Source: Polytrichum commune
Taxonomy: Eukaryota; Streptophyta; Polytrichopsida; Polytrichales; Polytrichaceae
Assembly (NCBI GenBank): GCA_950295325.1
Contig: OX485808.1
Span: 44,164,527-44,228,526, forward strand
DNA length: 64,000 bases
Direction of reading: 5' to 3'
Shown: positions 1 to 12,391 of the stretch, piece after piece
How the letters are laid out: every line of letters starts with the position of its first letter
Position numbering within the stretch: the first letter of the stretch is position 1
Notes under the pieces: model-generated
Told to the model about the DNA's origin: nothing
The model's input: the letters and a program-made list of their open reading frames with translations, nothing else
Database searches by the model: none
Made by a program: the position numbers and the translations under genes

Positions 1-745
1 GAGTAACCTAAACCAAATACAAAATTCTAGATAATATCTACGGTGCAATTATTGTGCTTCATAACATTCTTAATTAACCCATTTAGGTTCCAGCCCAAAT
101 GGAACAATTCTTAGGTAATCCCAATGTCTTCTCAAGAATGATAACATCCATCCTCTTCAACTGAAACTTGGTAGATAGTAGAAGGCTTTGTGCCTGAAGA
201 GAGGCAACAATTAAGGGGGGTGTTGAATCTTGACTAATGAGAGCTTGCCACTTGACTATGCTCGACATTGATTCTTGGAAATTTATTCTTGAAGCTAGAA
301 TAGAAAGAGAGAATCCTTACACATGCTTAACCCCTACAGCGACTAAGCGTCCCAATATAGGCCTCTTCATGCACAAAAACGTGCATTTGAGCTAGGTAAT
401 TCCATCCATTTGTAACCAATTGTGTCTAAAGTGGCCGTATCTGATATTAAATCATTCTTCCAATGCACTTTTCAAATAGGTTGAATACCTTAATGTTTGT
501 TGTAGATTTGGGTTGAAATTCATAGCCTGCTTGTCCTTGGATGCAACATGTCAGTATACTTTTATTTACTTCTTTACATAAAAATAATGTATATGACAAA
601 GTTTTAAACTCAGAAGCAAAAGAACGAAATGTTTTCTAGTAATTGGTGAGGCTCGTAGAAGTTGTGTATATGCCCGTACCTTGAGCCCCTTTAAGGGTTA
701 AGAATGCTATAAGTTTGAGTTGAAGAGAATAATACTGTTTGTGCA
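1..745. other. No gene recognised at left edge
   Basis: AT-rich sequence without a convincing ORF. A plausible splice acceptor (TTTGTGCAATGCAG, ending at 751) lies just before the conserved part of the next gene, so the 3' end of an intron may occupy this stretch, with upstream exons outside the window. Confidence 0.4.
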
Positions 746-3370
746 ATGCAGATGAGGCACCCTAAGCATCACACTATCATGAGTCGACAAATTGAAGCCG
801 AGGTGACGATTTTGAGAAGTGTGGAGGATCCCATGCACTCACCCCGATTTTCGATCCTGGGCTCCTCTCCGGATGCCAAAGTGTATGAATTTCACCTGGA
901 GATACCTGAGTTACTAGCCAGCGACAATATCATTCAGACCATTGATGACAATGCACCGAAATCCGTAACCTTGGCTGGCCCGGAACAGCTCAAGAAGTAT
1001 CTGGAATCTCCTGGACAGCACCGCTGGGTGATTGCTGTGTTCGAATCATCGACGGAACAGAGCTTGATCCAATCACAGGGGAAAGTCCAAATAGGGCCAT
1101 TCCATCTCGCACAAATCCAGCCTCGAAAAGACCATGTTGTTTACGGAGTCCGTGTGCATATGGACTTCCAAGGTGTTTTATGTCGACCGAACACTCTTGT
1201 CGGCTCCAAATCAATGCTGGTCAGTGCACTTATGCACATCTTATTTGTTGTGGAGCAATCATCGCCACATGGTACGTTGGAGAGTTCGAGTACCAATGTG
1301 CAACAGATTTTCAGTATGGAAGGCGAGTGGAACCCGGTGTCGGGCGAACTCTGCATGTTAGGTTGTGGAGAGATGTTGAGTCGAAATATCTCAAACACAA
1401 CTTATATGTCCAACAATTACCAACAGATGATCAATGTGTCCAAATTCCTTGGTGCTGGCTGTAACTGGAAAATCTGCCTGCAATCCGTGCTCCGAAACTA
1501 TGTCGACATCGATAGCCCTCAAGGTGCACTACTAAGCAGCCTTCGTGAAGCTGGTCACCCGGATTACTTCGCGCCCCTCAAAATGACGCAAAGCATATTC
1601 TCCTTCCAGACAGATGATTCCAGATATCCTACCGAGTATCAGTACACACGAATTTCGCAAGCAATCGAGCTCGCGGACACAAATCGGGCCGCGGAAGGTA
1701 ATCTCGTGAAGTTCATTGATGATCACAGGTTGATATTTCCGACAACGAAAGAAGGAGACTTGTGCTCACACATCATGGAGCTGACAATGGACTTGCGTCT
1801 GGCTCAAGACTTTTCTTGGGGCTACTCCAGCACAACGTACATGGTCGTCCTCGACATAACAAACATCGAGTCGTGTACTTTATCATCAATAAGGAAGCCA
1901 TATGGTTACATGGGTGATCATAACCGTCCAATAAATGCGCCCAAAGTGCACGCGGTGGGTGCATATTTGAATGTGGCTGCTCGTTTTCGTACATTTTACT
2001 TAAGCTCTATCCGTGGTTCTTGGATGCTTCCGTGGGAAAATATACACGGGGGCGGATATCCTGCGGAGGGCGTTTACGAGCCGCACGCAGGTTTGATGCA
2101 CTTGGTAGTGAATTATCCGCTTGTAGATGAAGAAGGTGATTTTGGACTGAACCGGTTGGGTAATGTTTATCACACCACAGTGGGGACGCTGGATCGTGAA
2201 ATTTATGTGAAAATTCAGTATCCCCCTTACAATCCCATGTCATCCAGGCAGAGAGTAGTGCAAGTGCAAGTGGAAAGCCTTCAGAATTCGTCTGATTCTC
2301 TCTACTTTCCAACTTTGAAGTTCAAAGGCGCGAGTAGTAACTTTTACTCGTCCGAAGTGTGGGACATGCGAGGAGTGCATTTCAAGAGAGACATGGAGGG
2401 GATATTGGTGGAGACCATCATACTCGTTTCTGTGATGCGACAAATCACATATAACCGACGAAACAACGATAATTCAGCACCGTATGTGTCAATCGCGATG
2501 CTGGGATTGCAAGCGATATGTCGATTAGGTCGAAGCCTCACCTTCACCTTCACAGTCGACATGTTTGAAAGACACTCTTGGACACGGTTCCGCGAGCTTC
2601 GGCTTGTGGTGAAGGCCCTGACCCTAGTCGAGTCATCACTGTTGGGGGTTCTTGTCTACCGAGTCCTGGAAGCCAGGGCGGCTCGGCTTAAAATCAATAG
2701 AACGAATGGTTATAGAAAACAAATGGTGCAACCTGCGAGTGAACGGAGAACGCTTGCACTCTCGACTGTTGCATTCGGAGTCGCCTTTGTTGTCGTGGTT
2801 TTCAATCAGTGGGTTGCATACGAACTCTGGGAGTTCAAGCAACCAATGGTCTTTTGGGATGACGAACAGATTTGGGTTTTCCAACTTCTACCGCTCTCTC
2901 GGTGGTGGATTGTTCGTGGGTTAACCAGGTGTGTGAATCTGGTGCAACAGTTCTACCTTGTGCCTCAAGTGATTGCCAACATCTTGTGCGATCTGAAAGC
3001 AAAGCCGTTGAGCCCTGTTTTCATCCTGGGCCCGAGTCTTGGGTACATGATTTCTTACCTCGTTGATATTTACACCCATTTCCATGTGGGGCCTGAGCTT
3101 GTGGCAGAGACCATATCGAGGTCTTTTATTTTCACCTCCATTAGCTATGCTGATATTCTCCCTCCAATTGCGAAGTTGGGAGCTGTAACATGTATTTTCA
3201 TTTTAGCTGTCATCGTCCACATCCAACAGAAGCATGGTGGACGGCTGGGTTTTTTTCGTAGTCTAACTGGGACGCCAGTGGACTGTGAAGCAGATGATCT
3301 TATTATCAAAGGTGCAGTCAATGTGCAACATGAGGATGAAGCCTTGGATTATAAAGTTCCATATAATTGA
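746..3370 (+). CDS. DUF2921-family plant membrane protein
   Basis: Uninterrupted 874-codon frame. Around residue 192 it has GEWNPVSGELCMLGCG, typical of plant DUF2921 proteins, followed by the region with YPTEYQYTRI. The C-terminal third (about residues 630-850) has several hydrophobic segments, for example LSTVAFGVAFVVVVFNQWV and AVTCIFILAVIVHI, so it is probably an integral membrane protein. Arabidopsis relatives include the FLYING SAUCER E3 ligases, which add a C-terminal RING; no RING is visible here. The frame opens at ATG 746, but ATGCAG|ATGAGG also makes a good splice acceptor at 751/752 and no signal peptide is visible, so an N-terminal exon may be missing. The gene looks intact and is the only clear host gene left of the transposon nest. 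The family call is by motif; the function is unknown. Confidence 0.8.
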   Translation: MQMRHPKHHTIMSRQIEAEVTILRSVEDPMHSPRFSILGSSPDAKVYEFHLEIPELLASDNIIQTIDDNAPKSVTLAGPEQLKKYLESPGQHRWVIAVFESSTEQSLIQSQGKVQIGPFHLAQIQPRKDHVVYGVRVHMDFQGVLCRPNTLVGSKSMLVSALMHILFVVEQSSPHGTLESSSTNVQQIFSMEGEWNPVSGELCMLGCGEMLSRNISNTTYMSNNYQQMINVSKFLGAGCNWKICLQSVLRNYVDIDSPQGALLSSLREAGHPDYFAPLKMTQSIFSFQTDDSRYPTEYQYTRISQAIELADTNRAAEGNLVKFIDDHRLIFPTTKEGDLCSHIMELTMDLRLAQDFSWGYSSTTYMVVLDITNIESCTLSSIRKPYGYMGDHNRPINAPKVHAVGAYLNVAARFRTFYLSSIRGSWMLPWENIHGGGYPAEGVYEPHAGLMHLVVNYPLVDEEGDFGLNRLGNVYHTTVGTLDREIYVKIQYPPYNPMSSRQRVVQVQVESLQNSSDSLYFPTLKFKGASSNFYSSEVWDMRGVHFKRDMEGILVETIILVSVMRQITYNRRNNDNSAPYVSIAMLGLQAICRLGRSLTFTFTVDMFERHSWTRFRELRLVVKALTLVESSLLGVLVYRVLEARAARLKINRTNGYRKQMVQPASERRTLALSTVAFGVAFVVVVFNQWVAYELWEFKQPMVFWDDEQIWVFQLLPLSRWWIVRGLTRCVNLVQQFYLVPQVIANILCDLKAKPLSPVFILGPSLGYMISYLVDIYTHFHVGPELVAETISRSFIFTSISYADILPPIAKLGAVTCIFILAVIVHIQQKHGGRLGFFRSLTGTPVDCEADDLIIKGAVNVQHEDEALDYKVPYN

Positions 3371-3757
3371 TACCAGTATCCTGTTTTTAAGTAGATTATA
3401 TGATGCATGCTTCTGACGCATATGCTGTCAAAGAGTGGATGGGATCATATCTTCATCTTCAAAACTCTGAGGTTCCTCATGAGGAAAGATGTATTTTAGT
3501 TTCAGAAAAGGGAGTGACTGGTGAATAGTATTGTGTATATAGATTTACGTAATTTGTGATACTCGGACTCAATTGCATTCATAAGCTTCATTGATAAATG
3601 TTCATATGATAAGTGTTAAAGTGCAAAATCTGGATCATGCCACAGATTATTGCCACCTTCTTGTGCAACTTCAACACAATTTCGGAGTGTTCCTTAGTTG
3701 TTCCTTAGTTGTTCTTCTATATCAATTTTTCATACTAAGTTATAAACATAACACTAT

Positions 3758-3964
3758 ACTAAATATGACATTTAGTGTCACTTACTATATGGAACTACAC
3801 AATGTTATAATTGGTTATTGTACATCTCATTTTTTACCAAGAAAGGTCAAATTAATTGTTTGGATATTATAGAACATTAACATATTAAAACAATACATCA
3901 GTAATAAGAAGATATAGGGATGTGTAACTCCGAATAGTAATTGACACTAAATATCATATTTAGT
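3758..3964. mobile_element. MITE-like element, 207 bp
   Basis: About 30-bp terminal inverted repeats: left ACTAAATATGACATTTAGTG..., right ...CACTAAATATCATATTTAGT, matching at about 28 of 30 positions. The interior is AT-rich and non-coding. CACTA follows the right end and occurs one base before the left end, so a 5-bp target duplication is possible but not clean. The termini resemble those of the element at 39241-39638. Confidence 0.6.
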
Positions 3965-4850
3965 CACTAGAGCAAAACCTGCCCAAATGAACCCTGCAGG
4001 GTTGCACAAATAACAGTGGATGCGGTCACCGGTGGCTGGTGGTTGCCAATACTGGGTGCAGTCCCCATGGCCAGGTCAAAGGGCGGGTGCTGGCTCAAAT
4101 GTCGTTGTTGGGTGCCACGTGAGTAATGTATGGGTGGGGGTTGCCCACTTGGGGTGATGCACACCCAATGGGTGTTATAGGGTTTAGGGTGCCGAGTATG
4201 GGTGTCGGCTTTAGTCGCCTCGGAACCCTCCTTGGTGATGTGGTCCGCGGAATGGGTTTTAGGGTGTGCGCATGTGTCACCCTCAAGGGTGTAGTCGTTT
4301 GCCGGTGACCTCGCACGGTGATGACGAATCGGATGAGGCCACGTTGTTGCAATTATGGGTGGGGTGGGTTGGGTCACCCGTTTGGCGGTGACCTCGCACG
4401 GTGGCCACGAATCGGTTGAGGCCACGTTTGGCAATTTTGGGTGGGGTGGGGTGGGTCACCCTCGTAGGATGGGACCGCGGTGTCTGAGGTGACCTCGCAC
4501 GGTGGCGACGAATCGGTTGAGGCCACGTTTGGCAATTCTGGGTGGGGTGGGGTGGGTCACCCTCGTAGGGTGGGACCGCAGTGTCTGATGGTTTGGGGAC
4601 AGTATCGGTGGCCCCGGTGCACAGCAGGTGTGTGGCCGAGTGTATGTGCGGTGCGGCTGTACCGAAGATCGGGTCGAGGTTGGGTAGCTTGGGTGGGGTT
4701 TGGGTCGGGTGTGTGTCACTGGGTTGGGTGGCGATTGGGTTTAGGGGTGTGTTTGGGGTGTGGGTGAGTTTCGGGTACACCTGCATTGGGTTTGGGGTCA
4801 ACCTACGGTGGGTTCAGGTGTCGGTAGGGTGTCATTAGTGTGGAACTTTA
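3965..4850. repeat. G-rich minisatellite region
   Basis: GT/GGGT-rich sequence. A core (GTGACCTCGCACGGTG, then GACGAATCGGNTGAGGCCACG) recurs at about 4303, 4389 and 4490, giving 85-100-bp tandem units. Open frames here on both strands come from the biased composition and do not look like genes. Confidence 0.6.
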
Positions 4851-5228
4851 TGATTGTTTAATACCATACAGTATTTTATGTTGGATTTGAGTTCTGTTGT
4901 GTATGTTTATGCATTGAAGGGTGCACTTTGGAGTCTTTTGGGTGCGATTCGAATAACATCTGGCAGTTTGGAGTGTTCACGTTGTGTTTCAGCATTTCTG
5001 TTGAATTTTTTTGGGGAGTTTAACTCAATGAAAGCATCAATAAACCTTTATGGGCACATACAACAACTATTAACAAGCCGATTGACTATAAGGTATTTAG
5101 AAGTTGCTTAACTATAAGATATGTACAAGCCTTGTCAGATGGCCGAAGATGCGAAGAAAAAATGTTCAACAATTGCAATGTGAGTTCCAACGCCAAGTCC
5201 GTGTATGTGGAGTCAATTACATTTCCAA

Positions 5229-5729
5229 CTACCCCCTATCGGCCGGGCATGTCCAATATGGCGCTGTTGGATGAAAACTCATGCTGTAAAACTCCACTGC
5301 ATAGAATGACATCTCCAGTACTTCCCTCAGCCCATCCAGCTCCGGCAATGTCAAATCCTCTAGCCTCACTCGAAGAATCCTCCGTGAAACTCGTGTAGTC
5401 AGATGCCGGCTCCTAGAAAACCACATCATATTCTCCCGAAATTGTGTCACAATGTTGTATTCACGTGACATATACCTCCTTCCCCAGTCATTGGGCCACA
5501 TTGCGCAATCGTATTCAGCCAGGCGTAGTGCATTGTACTCGGTGCTTTTGTCAACCACTGCTTTCCATGTTTTACATGAAAGCCTCATCTTGTGCATTGC
5601 CTGCAAACGAAGTAGCGTTTGTGCTGCTGGTTCTGCACCCAAATTCACTTTCGAGGCACCCACCAGCAGGTTTGGAACAAGCACCTCCAACTGCGCATTT
5701 TCATCGAGATCCAATACAATTGCCTCCAT
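5229..5729 (-). pseudogene. Possible F-box-like protein fragment
   Basis: Minus-strand frame of about 166 residues. A central stretch (LLRLQAMHKMRLSCKTWKAV, then VDKSTEYNALRLAEYD) recalls the second half of F-box domains (hydrophobic..R.VCK.W). No complete F-box or C-terminal repeat is seen and the flanks have no continuing exons I can define. It lies among transposon debris. It could equally be part of a transposon gene. The family assignment is weak. Confidence 0.3.
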
Positions 5730-8469
5730 TGTATATGCTTGGCCTGGGCATTCCCCACCCTGGTTAGCCACACCCAGCCACAAACAATGGCTCCTACAAT
5801 TCAAATGCTCATGGAGGTTAGCACAAACAAAACTTCACCAATCATTTGGGTAGGATGCATGTCTTTTACTTCAACACATGTTTTAAAGCAATGTGCACAA
5901 CCATCCTCCTGCCAATATAGTCTACAGTCAATAACATATAAGATGCAAATGCCCACATAAAACACCTATTCAACATTTGTGTGATCCCATCTTCCGTGTG
6001 TGGCAATCCCTCCATAATTGCAATACACCCAGGAAGACAACTAGAACCCCTGTTATGTGCAGCCCACACGGCACAACAAACTTCCAGCAATCTGTGTCTA
6101 GAAAAGCAGAGAAAAACAAGGTGTGGGTTTCAGCACGTACCAGCTCGGGGCACCAGAATGCATCCACCAATTGCACATATGCCTTGCATATGTGATTGGA
6201 AGGCTTCCTATCAAAGGAGGTTCCGGACATTGCCACCTCATCATTTGGCGACCACACCTCTGATGTGGCATATAATGCCCATGCGCAACTATTTTGCAAT
6301 AAGTACCTTCTGTTATATCTGTGTGCAATGTAGATTGGACCTTGCCATCATCGGCATAGATTTTATTGTAATAACATATGTGAATCGATTGCATATAACA
6401 TGATGTGCAATATTGCAATCCAAAACCCCGTCCATTCCCATTTGCGCAACATACATTATGGCTGCCATTATTTGATTTGGGGAACCTGCATGGCATTATG
6501 GTGGGGAACTCACCATAATACTGTTGTGATGGGCGACATCGTCCATAATGACATTAAGATAGCGATCCTTCCAGTATGATCCTGTCCTCGATGGTTGGTG
6601 CTCGTAGCCATCTGCAAGTACATGGAGTGAACCACTACTAAGAATGCCAACTTCTGCAGCAAGCAATGCCCATAGTTAATTACTAGTTCCTAAACGGTCA
6701 TGTGATTGATGCAAAACTTCTCCCTCTGCATATTATTGTCCACTTGTTATATCAGAACACATTGTCTGTGGATGATAGATTAAACACTATTTTACTGCAA
6801 AAGTCTTCCTTGCAAGACGAATCAACATATGTTGGCTATCCTTTTCGGAGTACTCTCGATGTAAAAAACCTGTCATGGAGCATTTGTCTACTGAATGGCA
6901 TCAATGCCTCATGGGCCTCCTCAATTCCATGTGTATGATCTACACAGCACACACAATCTTCTCAGTTGGCCCAACATACACACAACACCTCGTACATTGA
7001 TAGAATCCAGCAATTTTGATGTACATGTACATCACTCGGCTAAAAATCGCACCAAATGAGGTGGCTACTAAACTAACTGTATGCATTGGAAGAGGATACT
7101 CACTTGTGCAATACAATAGCCCACTAACACATGTGCATAATCCGTCTAAGTCTCACCGATTCAGTAGGCAAATGGACCCACAGTAGGCATCAGAAGAGGA
7201 TACCGATTGATGCAATAAAACAACCTGCACATACATGTACATAACTCGGTTAAAACTCACACCAAATAAGGTGGCAACCAAACTCACTGTATGCAACAAA
7301 GCAACCCGCTTTCACATGCGCAGAACGTGACATTTCTTTTCGAGTAGGCGAGGTTAGCATCCTTGTTCTCCACCAGAAACAAAGTGGTCCTTCCTGCATC
7401 GGGCTTGTGGCCCTGATGTGGGCACTTCCAACTCCACGTGCACTCTCACTGTTGGAACAGCGTGGGAATTAGTCTCGTCCAGGTAGCACTTGCGAATCTC
7501 GCAGGCTATCACTTCGAGTTTCAACAATCACAGTACCGATGCAAAAGGTGGGAGTAAAAAAAGCAGGTATTCTTTCTCTCTAAATATTAGAGTGTTTTGA
7601 GATTGTGTACCTTGTCATGTAGGAGTTGCCTCATAGGCCTCCTCAGTTCCGTGTGGAGGGTCACCACCCCACATTCAATGTTCTAAGTGGGCCCAACATA
7701 CGCAAAACACCTCATACCTTAATGAAATACAACAATCTTGATTTGCATGTGCATAAATCGGCCAGAACTCACGCCAAAACAGGTGGCAACTATAAACACT
7801 ATGTGCACCGCAAGAGGACTGCCCTATGGAACAAACCAGCCCGCCAACACATGCGCATAACCCGCATCAAAATCACACCAAATCAGGTGGCAACTAAACT
7901 GACTGCATGCAACACAAGAGGACACTAGCCTAAGCAATAACCCAGCCCGATAGAAAATGTGCATAACTCGGCCAAAACTCACAGCACATTAGGTGGCAAC
8001 TAAACTCCCTGTACGCGTCAGAATATGACACTAACCTATGCAATAAGCCAGCCCGGTGACACGTGCGCATAACCCAACTCTAACACACACGAAATCAGGT
8101 GTCAACTAATCCCACTGTGTGCATCAGAACATGATACTAACCTATGCAATAAACCAACCCAACCAACTCATTTGCATGCCATGTGATCGTTCCCGCAACA
8201 CCACAGAACAAAGGACATATCCGTATATTGTCGAATTCAGCATCCAAAAATGGTGCAGTGCCCAGATGTGCTACATGTACGGATTGACAGCAAATACCCT
8301 TGCACAAAAACCATGTAATCTTGCTATATAATACTCCTGAATACCTTCCGCAACAACAATTTGCACTGTCAAAATTGCCCCTTTGTTGTAACTACTCCTC
8401 AAAGCCTAGAGGGAGCGCTCTTTCCCTTCCATATACGAGAGTTATTTGAAATTATTCTTGTTTCAACGC
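5730..8469. repeat. Transposon debris with diverged ~107-bp repeats
   Basis: No gene recognised. From about 7050 to 8170 the sequence is built of degenerate tandem units with the pattern CACACCAAAT-AGGTGGCAACTAAAC, then GCA-CAGAAGAGGA-ACTA-CCTATGCAATAA, then CACATGTGCATAACTCGGCC. Similar units recur at 23.0-23.35, 25.55-25.8, 29.2-29.6 and 54.7-55.6 kb. They appear to be older relatives of the main satellite of this window. Confidence 0.55.
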
Positions 8470-8781
8470 TCACTTGGAGCTTTTTTCGAATGCACGTAGA
8501 TAGGATCCCGGCCACACAGTCACCCCGCGTTTAACATTATGAAGGGTGAGTTGGGGAGGCATGTCGTCCTCGACTGTGACAAATAGCGGGCATGTATCGT
8601 TGAATACACGCCCGACGTTTACTTTGACCATGCCCTCAGCAATATTCAACCCGTGGAATGGCTCCTCGGGGTACCCAGATACCGTGCAGCATTCGGCAAC
8701 TTTGGAATCAGGGTCATCGGGGTGGTACAGATCTACTAGCTGCCCTTTCGTCCATGTCCCATGCGTGCATAAGCAAGCCAA
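8470..8781 (-). CDS. En/Spm-type C-terminal domain (DUF8039-like) exon
   Basis: Minus-strand frame of 103 residues. It begins near HGTWTKGQLVDLYHPDDPDS and continues through VAECCTV, HGLNIAEGMVKVNVGRVF, CPLFVTVEDD and VTVWPGSYL. This succession resembles the DUF8039 domain found C-terminal in plant CACTA transposon proteins (conserved hydrophobic strands ending in a V-WP-xxL motif). It lies downstream, on the same strand, of the exons at 9198-9998 and 24071-25237, and I infer it is the last part of the same TnpA-like gene. Splice sites were not resolved. Confidence 0.4.
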   Translation of the reverse strand: MACLCTHGTWTKGQLVDLYHPDDPDSKVAECCTVSGYPEEPFHGLNIAEGMVKVNVGRVFNDTCPLFVTVEDDMPPQLTLHNVKRGVTVWPGSYLRAFEKSSK

Positions 8782-9197
8782 ACATAGTCAATGTTGGATT
8801 CAACTTGGATTGCTATGTGGACATCATCCAATAGGTGGAGGAATGTAGTTGTAATTCTTACGTAAAGAGCTTTCTTTGGGGGGAGATTTGCCATGTTTGA
8901 GGCTACCTTTGCTGTTGGCTTGCATGCGCGGCCAGAAGACCTGACGGCGCCCCTTCCTCTCCCTTCTGCAATATTCTGCGCACAAAAATATATGTGTCAT
9001 CTCGAGTAGTTGCCAATTGAGAGTGCACACCAGTATCATAAACACCACATGTGCAACCCTCCCAGAATGTGTTGCACCAATTCAACAGTCTGGAAATTGG
9101 GTCGGCCCTGACCTTCATGAACATGCTTGCCCCCACTCCAGCTACGGACATCCGCGGGACTCTCACCTGCAAGTGTTTTCAGTGCTCAACCGTATTA

Positions 9198-9998
9198 CTA
9201 GTGTTCTATGTACCGCTCAATGGTTTTATGGACTATGGGGATGGGTTGGTCACGGTGACAATTTGTGGACGACCCATGCTGCCCATCTCGACATACCTTT
9301 TTTGATGGAGTTGTGGTCATGCCCAATGCGGCTTCCCTGGCAGCTCTTTTTTCTGCGTTCAATGCTGCCTCCTTTGCTATAGCTTTCCCTTGGGCGTTTG
9401 AGGGTGCTCTTTTTCTTGGTTTCTGTGTTGGCTTCGGCTTCGCGTGTGTTGGTGCAAAAACACCATCTGAACCGGGTGACTTAGAGCCGTGCCTCCTTTC
9501 CTCCAGCGTAGTTGCATCCTCGTCATCCTCAGTGGATGAAGATGGCACATTGATGGGCACCATTGCTTGCACATGAATGATGCCACGCGGAGGGCTCCGT
9601 GGCCTAACTATCTCTTTGCTGCGGGTTTGAGATTGGTGCCGGGAGTTCGACCGTGTGCGCTCTGATACTTGCGGTCCAGCCTCGCAGCTCCCATTTCCCT
9701 TGTGCGATCCAGGTTTTTTTGTGCATGGACTGAGTGAGCCACTTGGAACTTCCTTGCCTATCTTCCCATTTGGTGTACTGGATGCAAGAGTCTTCTCTCC
9801 ATCTTGCTTTGATTTCTGTTGGATTGCATCTTGAGTTTGTTTCCAGTTGATTATCAATGCGTCTGTCAAAGCTTTAACATTTGAGTTCAACACAGACATT
9901 TCTTGCAACAGAGCAGCAAAATCCACCCCCAACGACCCCTTGTCGAGCTTGTTCTCTTCAAGTGCTTCTAGGCGTGTCGCCACGCTTGCAGACAAATT
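9198..9998 (-). CDS. TnpA-like exon, coiled coil plus basic/Ser-rich tail
   Basis: Minus-strand exon entered through a good acceptor (TTTGTGCAG|AATTTGTCTG) and closed by TAG at 9198. The first ~70 residues form a probable coiled coil (NLSASVATRLEALEENKLDK and following heptads). The rest is rich in Ser, Arg, Lys and Pro, with RS-like and KPRKRAP stretches that may serve in nuclear targeting or DNA binding. The arrangement fits the non-catalytic DNA-binding protein of En/Spm elements. A further minus-strand frame at 8903-9172 may be another exon. No enzymatic motif is seen. Confidence 0.4.
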   Translation of the reverse strand, partial: NLSASVATRLEALEENKLDKGSLGVDFAALLQEMSVLNSNVKALTDALIINWKQTQDAIQQKSKQDGEKTLASSTPNGKIGKEVPSGSLSPCTKKPGSHKGNGSCEAGPQVSERTRSNSRHQSQTRSKEIVRPRSPPRGIIHVQAMVPINVPSSSTEDDEDATTLEERRHGSKSPGSDGVFAPTHAKPKPTQKPRKRAPSNAQGKAIAKEAALNAEKRAAREAALGMTTTPSKKVCRDGQHGSSTNCHRDQPIPIVHKTIERYIEH

Positions 9999-10239
9999 CT
10001 GCACAAAGTGGTTCCAGATTCAGAGACAAATACCTCCCTTTGCACATGTGCACACATGAATCCACCACATGCATTCACATACATAAACATGTCGTTCCAG
10101 CAATGCACAACAACATTGACAATCCAACGCATGTTTTGTCTACGGGGAATTGAATGCCCCAAACAATCTGTCCACATCACCACATGGGAAGGTATGGATT
10201 GATTCACATAACAACATGTTGCATAGGCTACTGACCCAA

Positions 10240-12386
10240 CTTCAACTTGCCCATTCATGTCCACACTTATGCTCTAAGCCCACCCTACTCAGAATTCACC
10301 TATACGAATTGGCTGCCTAAGAACACTACACTAACATATCTAAGAAGCCAACATGCCCATACACATACACAAATATGCTCTAAACCCACACAATTCAGAA
10401 TTCAACTAAACTAACAAGCTGCCTAAGAAGCCTAGACTCACATATCCAAGGACCCAACCTGCCCATTCATGTCCCCAGTTATGCTCTAAGCCCACCCAAA
10501 TCAGAAATCACCTACACTAACAAGTTGCCTAAGAAGCCTACACTAACATATCTAAGAAGCCAACCTTCCCATTCATGTCCACACTCATGCTCTAAGCCCA
10601 CCCACTTCAGAATTCACCTATACGAATTGGCTGCCTAATAACACTACACTAACATATCTAAGAAGCCAACCTGCCCATACACATACACAGTTATGCTCTA
10701 AACCCACACAATTTCAGAATTCAACTAAACTAACAAGCTGCCCAAGAAGCCTACACTAACATATCTAAGAAGCCAGCCTGCCCATACACATACACAGTTC
10801 TCCTCTAAACCCACCCAATTCAGAATTCACCTAAACTAACAATCTGCCTAATAACAGTACACTAACATATCTAAGCAGCCAACCTGCCCATACACATACA
10901 CCATTATGCTCTACACCCACACAATTCAGAATTCAACTAAAGTAACAAGCTGCCCAAGAAGCCTACACTAACATATCTAAGAAGCCAGCCTGCCCATACA
11001 CATGCACAGTTCTCCTCTAAACCCACCCACTTCAGAATTCGCCTAAACTAACAAACTGCCTAATAACACTACACTAACATTTCTAAGAAGCCAACCTGCC
11101 CATTCATGTCCACATTTATGCTGTAAGCCCACCCAAGTCAGAATTCACCTATACTAACAAGCTGCCTAAGAAGCCTACACTAACATATCTAAGAAGCCAG
11201 CCTGCCCATGCAAATACACAGTTCTCCTCTAAACCCACCCACTTCAGAATTCACCTAAACTAACAAGCTCCCCAAGAAGCCTACAACAACATATCCAAGA
11301 AGCCAACCTGCCCATACACATACACAGTTCTCCTCTAAACCCACACAATTCAGAATTCACCTAAACTAACAAGCTGCCCAAGAAGCCTACACTAACATAT
11401 CCAAGAAGCCAACCTGCCCATACACATACACATTTATGCTGTAAGCCCACCCAAGTCAGAATTCACCTATACTAACAAGCTACCTAATAACACTACACTA
11501 ACATATGTAAGAAGCCAACCTGCCCATTCATGTCCACATTTATGCTCTAAGCCCACCCAAGTCAGAATTCACCTATACTAACAAGCTGCCTAAGAAGCCT
11601 ACACTAACATATCTAAGAAGCCAGCCTGCACATACACATACACAGTTCTCCTCTAAACCCACCCACTTCAGAATTCACCTAAACTAACAAGCTGCCTAAT
11701 AACACTACGCTAACATATCTAAGAAGCCAACCTGCCCATTCATGTCCACATTTATGCTCTAAGCCCACCCAAATCAGAATTCACCTATACTAACTAGCTG
11801 CCTAAGAAGCCTACACTAACATATCTAAGAAGCCAACCTGCCCATACACATACACAGTTATGTTCTAAACCCACACAATTCAGAATTCACCTAAACTAAC
11901 AATCTGCCTAAGAAGCCTAGACTCACATATCCAAGGACCCGGCCTGCCCATTCATGTCCACAGTTATGCTCTAAACCTACAGAATTCATAATTCACCTAA
12001 ACTAACAAGCTGCCTAATAACACTACACTAACATATCCAAGAAGCCAACCTGCCCATACACAGACACAGTTATGCTCTAAACCCACACACTTCAGAATTC
12101 ATCTAAAGTAACAAGCTGCCCAAGAAGCCTACACTAACATATCTAAGAAGCCAACCTGCCCATACACATACACAGTTATGTTCTAAACCCACACAATTCA
12201 GAATTCACCTAAACTAACAATCTGCCTAAGAAGCCTAGACTCACATATCCAAGGACCCGGCCTGCCCATTCATGTCCACAGTTATGCTCTAAACCTACAG
12301 AATTCATAATTCACCTAAACTAACAAGCTGCCTAATAACACTACACTAACATATCCAAGAAGCCAACCAGCCCATACACAGACACA
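10240..12386. repeat. ~107-bp satellite array, block 1
   Basis: About 20 tandem copies of a ~107-bp unit containing AACATATCTAAGAAGCC, then CCTGCCCATACACATACACA, GTTATGCTCTAAACCCACCC and AATTCAGAATTCACC. The phase marker AACATATCTAAGAAGCC recurs near 10542, 10650, 10757, 10863, 10970, 11077 and 11184. Two spacer variants alternate irregularly (ACACATACACAG and TTCATGTCCACA). The block is interrupted at 12392 by the copia element. Confidence 0.9.
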
Positions 12387-12391
12387 GTTAT
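12387..12391. repeat. Copia target-site duplication, left
   Basis: GTTAT, repeated at 17791-17795. It comes from the satellite sequence CACAGTTATGCTC, which reads on after the right copy. Confidence 0.9.

Noticed and set aside
4283-4801. Proline/threonine-rich minus-strand ORFs
   Set aside because: They arise from the G-rich minisatellite and have no domain structure.
5866-6496. Overlapping ORFs on both strands after the F-box-like fragment
   Set aside because: Neither strand gives a recognisable domain or consistent splice sites.
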